From Arthrobacter terricola (GTDB taxonomy: Bacteria > Actinomycetota > Actinomycetes > Actinomycetales > Micrococcaceae): DNA of 33,830 nt. This document shows positions 30,625 to 33,830 of the stretch, one piece after another (within the stretch, counting starts at the first letter, position 1; every line of letters begins with the position of its first letter). Location: the NCBI RefSeq assembly GCF_004354015.1, contig NZ_SMRU01000041.1, positions 1 through 33,830 on the forward strand, in the 5' to 3' direction. A program made the position numbers and the translations under genes. Below the pieces are notes generated by a model that worked only from the letters and a program-made list of their open reading frames with translations, was not told the origin of the DNA and ran no database searches.

Positions 30625-31941
30625 CTACACCAAGTCGCCTTGGAGGGTTTTAGCGGCTGCCCGTGCAAGGTCGCGGTCGAGTTCGCTGGCCGGCGGCACC
30701 AATTGGCCTTTGCTGAGGACCGTGATGCCGGAGTCGGTGACCGCGTAACCGCGACGGCGGTCGTGATCGGGATCGAGTCCGATCGTGGCACCCGGAGGGA
30801 CCACGACATTCTTGTCCAGGATGGCGCGCCGCACCACGGCTCCGGCCCCGATGGACACGTGGTCCAGGAGCACGGAATCCGTCACGAGCGCGCCGCTGGC
30901 AACAAATACGTCATCCGAGAGCACTGAGTTCTCCACCGAACCACCGGAAACCACGACGCCGCTGGAAATGATCGAGTCCACCGCTGTGCCTGGCGTGTCG
31001 TCGGCGCCTCGAACGAGCTTCGCCGGCGGCGAGATGCTCTGCCGCGTGTAAATGGGCCACTGCGAGTTGTAGAGGTTGAACACGGGCATGGGCGAGATCA
31101 GGTCAAGATGGGCATCGTAGTAGGAATCGATGGTCCCCACATCGCGCCAGTAGTTGCGATCCCGCTCCGTGGCTCCAGGAACCTCGTTGCTCGAAAAGTC
31201 GTAGACCATGGCTTCGCCGCGGTCCACGAAGTACGGGATGATGTCCCCGCCCATATCGTGCTTCGTGTCTTGGCGGACAGAGTCCAATTCCAAAGCCGCC
31301 TTCAACGCGTCGGCGTCGAAAACGTAGTTCCCCATGGACGCGAGGAACTGGGACGGATCGTCGGCGAGCCCACGGGTTGAAGCCGGTTTCTCCACGAAAG
31401 CCGCGATTCTGTTCCCTGGTTCCTCCCCGGTTTCAGGTTCCACCTCGATCACGCCGAATTGGTGCGCCATGGACAGGGGCTGACGAACCCCTGCCACGGT
31501 CGCTTTCGCACCGGAAGCCACGTGGCTTCGCACCATTTGCTCGAAATCCATGCGATAAACGTGGTCGGCTCCGACCACCACCACAATGTCCGGGTCGGCA
31601 TCGTGGATCAGGTTCAGCGATTGGTAAATCGCATTGGCGCTGCCCAGGAACCAGCTCTTGCCCACACGCTGCTGGGCGGGAACCGAGGCGATGTAGTTGC
31701 CCAATTGCGTGGACATGCGCCATGTTTCCGAGATGTGCCGGTCCAGGCTGTGGGACTTGTACTGGGTCAGGACCACAATCTGGAAGTAACCCGAATTCGT
31801 CAGGTTGGACAAGGCAAAATCGATCAGGCGGTAACCGCCCGCAAACGGCACTGCCGGTTTGGCCCGGTCCGCCGTCAGGGGCATGAGCCGTTTGCCCTCC
31901 CCGCCGGCCAGGACAATCGCCAGGACTTTCTTCCCTACCAT
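30625..31941 (-). CDS. glgC: Glucose-1-phosphate adenylyltransferase
   Basis: 438 residues. It has the nucleotidyltransferase loop LAGGEGKRLMPLTADRAKPA (from 11), GADHVYRMDFEQM in the catalytic core and a C-terminal left-handed helix region (SVLSDDVFVASGALVTDSVL). It makes ADP-glucose from glucose-1-phosphate and ATP for glycogen synthesis. GGTGAGG lies seven bases before the ATG at 31941. It is 30 bases downstream of the alpha-glucan phosphorylase gene on the same strand, so synthesis and breakdown of glucan share a transcript. Confidence 0.95.
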   Translation of the reverse strand: MVGKKVLAIVLAGGEGKRLMPLTADRAKPAVPFAGGYRLIDFALSNLTNSGYFQIVVLTQYKSHSLDRHISETWRMSTQLGNYIASVPAQQRVGKSWFLGSANAIYQSLNLIHDADPDIVVVVGADHVYRMDFEQMVRSHVASGAKATVAGVRQPLSMAHQFGVIEVEPETGEEPGNRIAAFVEKPASTRGLADDPSQFLASMGNYVFDADALKAALELDSVRQDTKHDMGGDIIPYFVDRGEAMVYDFSSNEVPGATERDRNYWRDVGTIDSYYDAHLDLISPMPVFNLYNSQWPIYTRQSISPPAKLVRGADDTPGTAVDSIISSGVVVSGGSVENSVLSDDVFVASGALVTDSVLLDHVSIGAGAVVRRAILDKNVVVPPGATIGLDPDHDRRRGYAVTDSGITVLSKGQLVPPASELDRDLARAAAKTLQGDLV

Positions 31942-31971
31942 TTCACTACCTCACCTTCGTTCTGGGTTTCG

Positions 31972-33830
31972 CTAGGCGTTGACGATGAGTCCGAGTTCGG
32001 CTTTGGATGCCAGTGCAGGGTGTTTGGGGAGGACCCGGACGGTGTAGCCGAAGGAGCCGGAGCGGTTGATGAGGATGGATCCCGTGAACAGGTGCCGGCC
32101 GTTCCCGAGGTCCTCCGTTTCGCACAGTTCCAGGAGTTCCACGTCTTCGAGCGTCTCGCCCTGCCCCGCCCGCCCGTACGCTATTTCCACTGCCACGTCC
32201 TCGGGAGTGAGGTCGTGGAGGGCAACGTAGGTGTTGACGTGGAGGGTGTCGCCGATTTGTGGTTCTTCGGAGACGCCCACTGAGTCGACGTACTCGATGC
32301 GCACGTTCTCCCAGCCCTTCCGGATCTTGGTGATCCACTGGGCAAGTTCTTTGGCTTCCTTGAATGAACCGGATGCCGATTGCCTGCCTGCGGCCGCTGC
32401 GGGGCGGTAGAGGGTGTTGACGTAGTCCTGGAGCATGCGTTCGGCGGAGACGGCGGGGCCGAGGTGGGCGAGGGTGTGTTTGATCATGGCGACCCAGTGG
32501 GTGGGTGTGGTGCCGGTGGCGGGTTGGGAGGGTCCTGCGGCTCCGGCGGCGTCGGAGACGGTGGTGCCGTAGAAGCGGGGGGCGACTTGGGTTTCGAGGA
32601 GTTCGTAGAGGGCGGCTGCTTCGATGTCGTCGCGTTCGGTGGGTGAGGCGTCGTTGTTGGCGGTGGGGATGGCCCAGCCGTTTTCGCCGTCGTACATTTC
32701 GTCCCACCAGCCATCGAGCACGGAGAGGTTCAGGGAGCCGTTGATGGCTGCTTTCATGCCGGAGGTGCCGCAGGCTTCCAGGGGCCGGAGGGGGTTGTTG
32801 AGCCAGACGTCGCAGCCGGGGAAGAGGGTGCGGGCCATGGCGATGTCGTAGTTGGGCAGGAACACGATGCGGTGGCGGACCTCGGGGTCGTCGGTGAATT
32901 TGACGAGGTCCTGGATCATTTTCTTGCCGGCGTCATCGGCCGGGTGGGATTTGCCGGCGATGACGAGCTGGATGGGGTGTTGGGGGTCCAGGAGCAGGGC
33001 TTTGAGGCGTGCGGGGTCCCGGAGCATGAGGGTGAGGCGTTTGTAGGTGGGCACGCGGCGGGCGAATCCGATGGTGAGCACGTCCGGGTCCAGGACTTTG
33101 TCGGTCCAGCGCAGTTCGGCATCGGCCGCGCCGCGTTTCTTCCACGACGCCCGCAAACGACGACGGACGTCCTCCACCAGGGCGCTGCGCAGGGTGCGCC
33201 GCAACCGCCACAGTTCGTCGTCCTCGACGTCGTAGATCTTCTCCCAGCCGGTCGCGTCCACATCGGTGCCGCCAAAGTGCTTTACCGCCAGTTCGGTCAT
33301 CTTCGGATCGATCCACGTGGGCACGTGGACGCCGTTGGTGACGGAGGTGATGGGCACTTCGGAGTGGTCGAATCCGGGCCAGAGCCCGGAGAACATTTCA
33401 CGCGAGACCACACCGTGGAGTTTGGCCACGCCGTTGGCGCGCTGGGCCAGGCGCAGGCCCATCACGGCCATGTTGAACACCGCAGGGTTGCCGCCCTCGT
33501 AGTTCTCCTGGCCCAGGTCCAGCACGTTCTCCACGGGCACGTCCGGGGCCAGGCCCGCGTCGAAGAAGTGCCGGATCTGCACGGCCTCGAACCGGTCGAT
33601 CCCGGCCGGGACCGGGGTGTGCGTGGTGAACACCGTCGACGCCCGGCCCGCGGCCAACGCCTCGGACCAGGACAAGGGGTTCTCCGCGGACATCAGTTCC
33701 TGGATCCGCTCGATCCCCAGGAACCCGGCATGGCCCTCGTTGGTGTGGAACACCTCCGGCGCCGGGCACCCGGTCAGGCGCTGGAACACCCGCAAGGCCT
33801 TCACCCCGCCCATGCCCAGCAAAAGTTCCT
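31972..33830 (-). CDS. glgP: Alpha-glucan (glycogen) phosphorylase, N-terminus outside the window
   Basis: About 619 C-terminal residues of an actinobacterial-type phosphorylase that normally has around 850. Seen: FHTNEGHAGFLGIERIQEL, AVKHFGGTDVDATGWEKIYDV, the glucan/phosphate site AGKSHPADDAGKKMI and PLRPLEACGTSGMKAAINGS, with the PLP lysine in GMKAA, followed by DGWWDEMYDGENGW. It releases glucose-1-phosphate from glycogen or other alpha-glucans, the substrate of the adjacent GlgC. It runs off the right edge, so its true start is not visible. The ATG at 33820-33822 is internal. Confidence 0.95.
   Translation of the reverse strand, partial: ELLLGMGGVKALRVFQRLTGCPAPEVFHTNEGHAGFLGIERIQELMSAENPLSWSEALAAGRASTVFTTHTPVPAGIDRFEAVQIRHFFDAGLAPDVPVENVLDLGQENYEGGNPAVFNMAVMGLRLAQRANGVAKLHGVVSREMFSGLWPGFDHSEVPITSVTNGVHVPTWIDPKMTELAVKHFGGTDVDATGWEKIYDVEDDELWRLRRTLRSALVEDVRRRLRASWKKRGAADAELRWTDKVLDPDVLTIGFARRVPTYKRLTLMLRDPARLKALLLDPQHPIQLVIAGKSHPADDAGKKMIQDLVKFTDDPEVRHRIVFLPNYDIAMARTLFPGCDVWLNNPLRPLEACGTSGMKAAINGSLNLSVLDGWWDEMYDGENGWAIPTANNDASPTERDDIEAAALYELLETQVAPRFYGTTVSDAAGAAGPSQPATGTTPTHWVAMIKHTLAHLGPAVSAERMLQDYVNTLYRPAAAAGRQSASGSFKEAKELAQWITKIRKGWENVRIEYVDSVGVSEEPQIGDTLHVNTYVALHDLTPEDVAVEIAYGRAGQGETLEDVELLELCETEDLGNGRHLFTGSILINRSGSFGYTVRVLPKHPALASKAELGLIVNA

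Noticed and set aside
1..33830. CRISPR arrays, tRNA and rRNA genes, riboswitches
   Set aside because: No regularly spaced repeats, no cloverleaf or rRNA-like segments and no riboswitch pattern recognised by eye.

Overview
The window comes from a high-GC Gram-positive actinobacterium, most likely an Arthrobacter-type member of the Micrococcaceae. This rests on very GC-rich coding, TTG/GTG starts, many 1-4 bp overlapping start/stop junctions, sugar-uptake genes with no ATPase gene beside them, an Arthrobacter-like copper amine oxidase and an actinobacterial-type glgC/alpha-glucan phosphorylase pair. Species was not determined; all family calls come from reading motifs, not from searches.

Layout. 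(1) 1-2260: the 3' end of an IS30-family transposase, whose right end lies against half of a palindromic repeat, then a two-gene minus-strand unit: an XRE/ImmA-IrrE regulator-peptidase followed by a PIN-domain protein. It looks like a toxin-antitoxin or mobile-element switch and has a perfect 17-bp palindrome in front. (2) 2265-3461: a CynX/NimT-like MFS exporter or importer. (3) 3541-16758: a large sugar locus. A ROK repressor is divergent from a run of twelve same-strand genes: three Gfo/Idh/MocA oxidoreductases, a degenerate relative of these lacking the cofactor motif and EKP lysine, a Tat/lipoprotein sugar-binding protein with two CUT1 permeases, three xylose-isomerase-like TIM barrels, a cytoplasmic DUF1080 (3-keto-glycoside hydrolase family) protein and a TolB-like propeller. 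This gene set fits import of a glycoside, oxidation at C3, elimination or hydrolysis of the keto-glycoside, and re-reduction. It is the strongest candidate here for an undescribed pathway.

(4) 16844-23630: a GNAT acetyltransferase, then an amine module: an APC permease that appears to have lost about two to three membrane helices, a PuuC-type aldehyde dehydrogenase, a small His/Met-rich membrane protein, a complete copper/TPQ amine oxidase and a BetI-like TetR regulator. (5) 23619-29710: a LysR regulator divergent from RidA, DUF1028, M20 amidohydrolase, aspartase and flavin monooxygenase genes. I read this as a possible N-acyl-aspartate (amide-conjugate) degradation route. (6) 29878-33830: a FrnE-like DsbA oxidoreductase converging on glgC and a truncated alpha-glucan phosphorylase gene (glycogen metabolism), with a strong hairpin between them.

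Three kinds of intergenic palindromic element punctuate the window. One occurs three times (one half copy beside the IS30 end) and supplies stop codons and terminal residues to flanking genes. No tRNA, rRNA, CRISPR array or replication origin was seen, and no gene-free stretch exceeds 300 bases.
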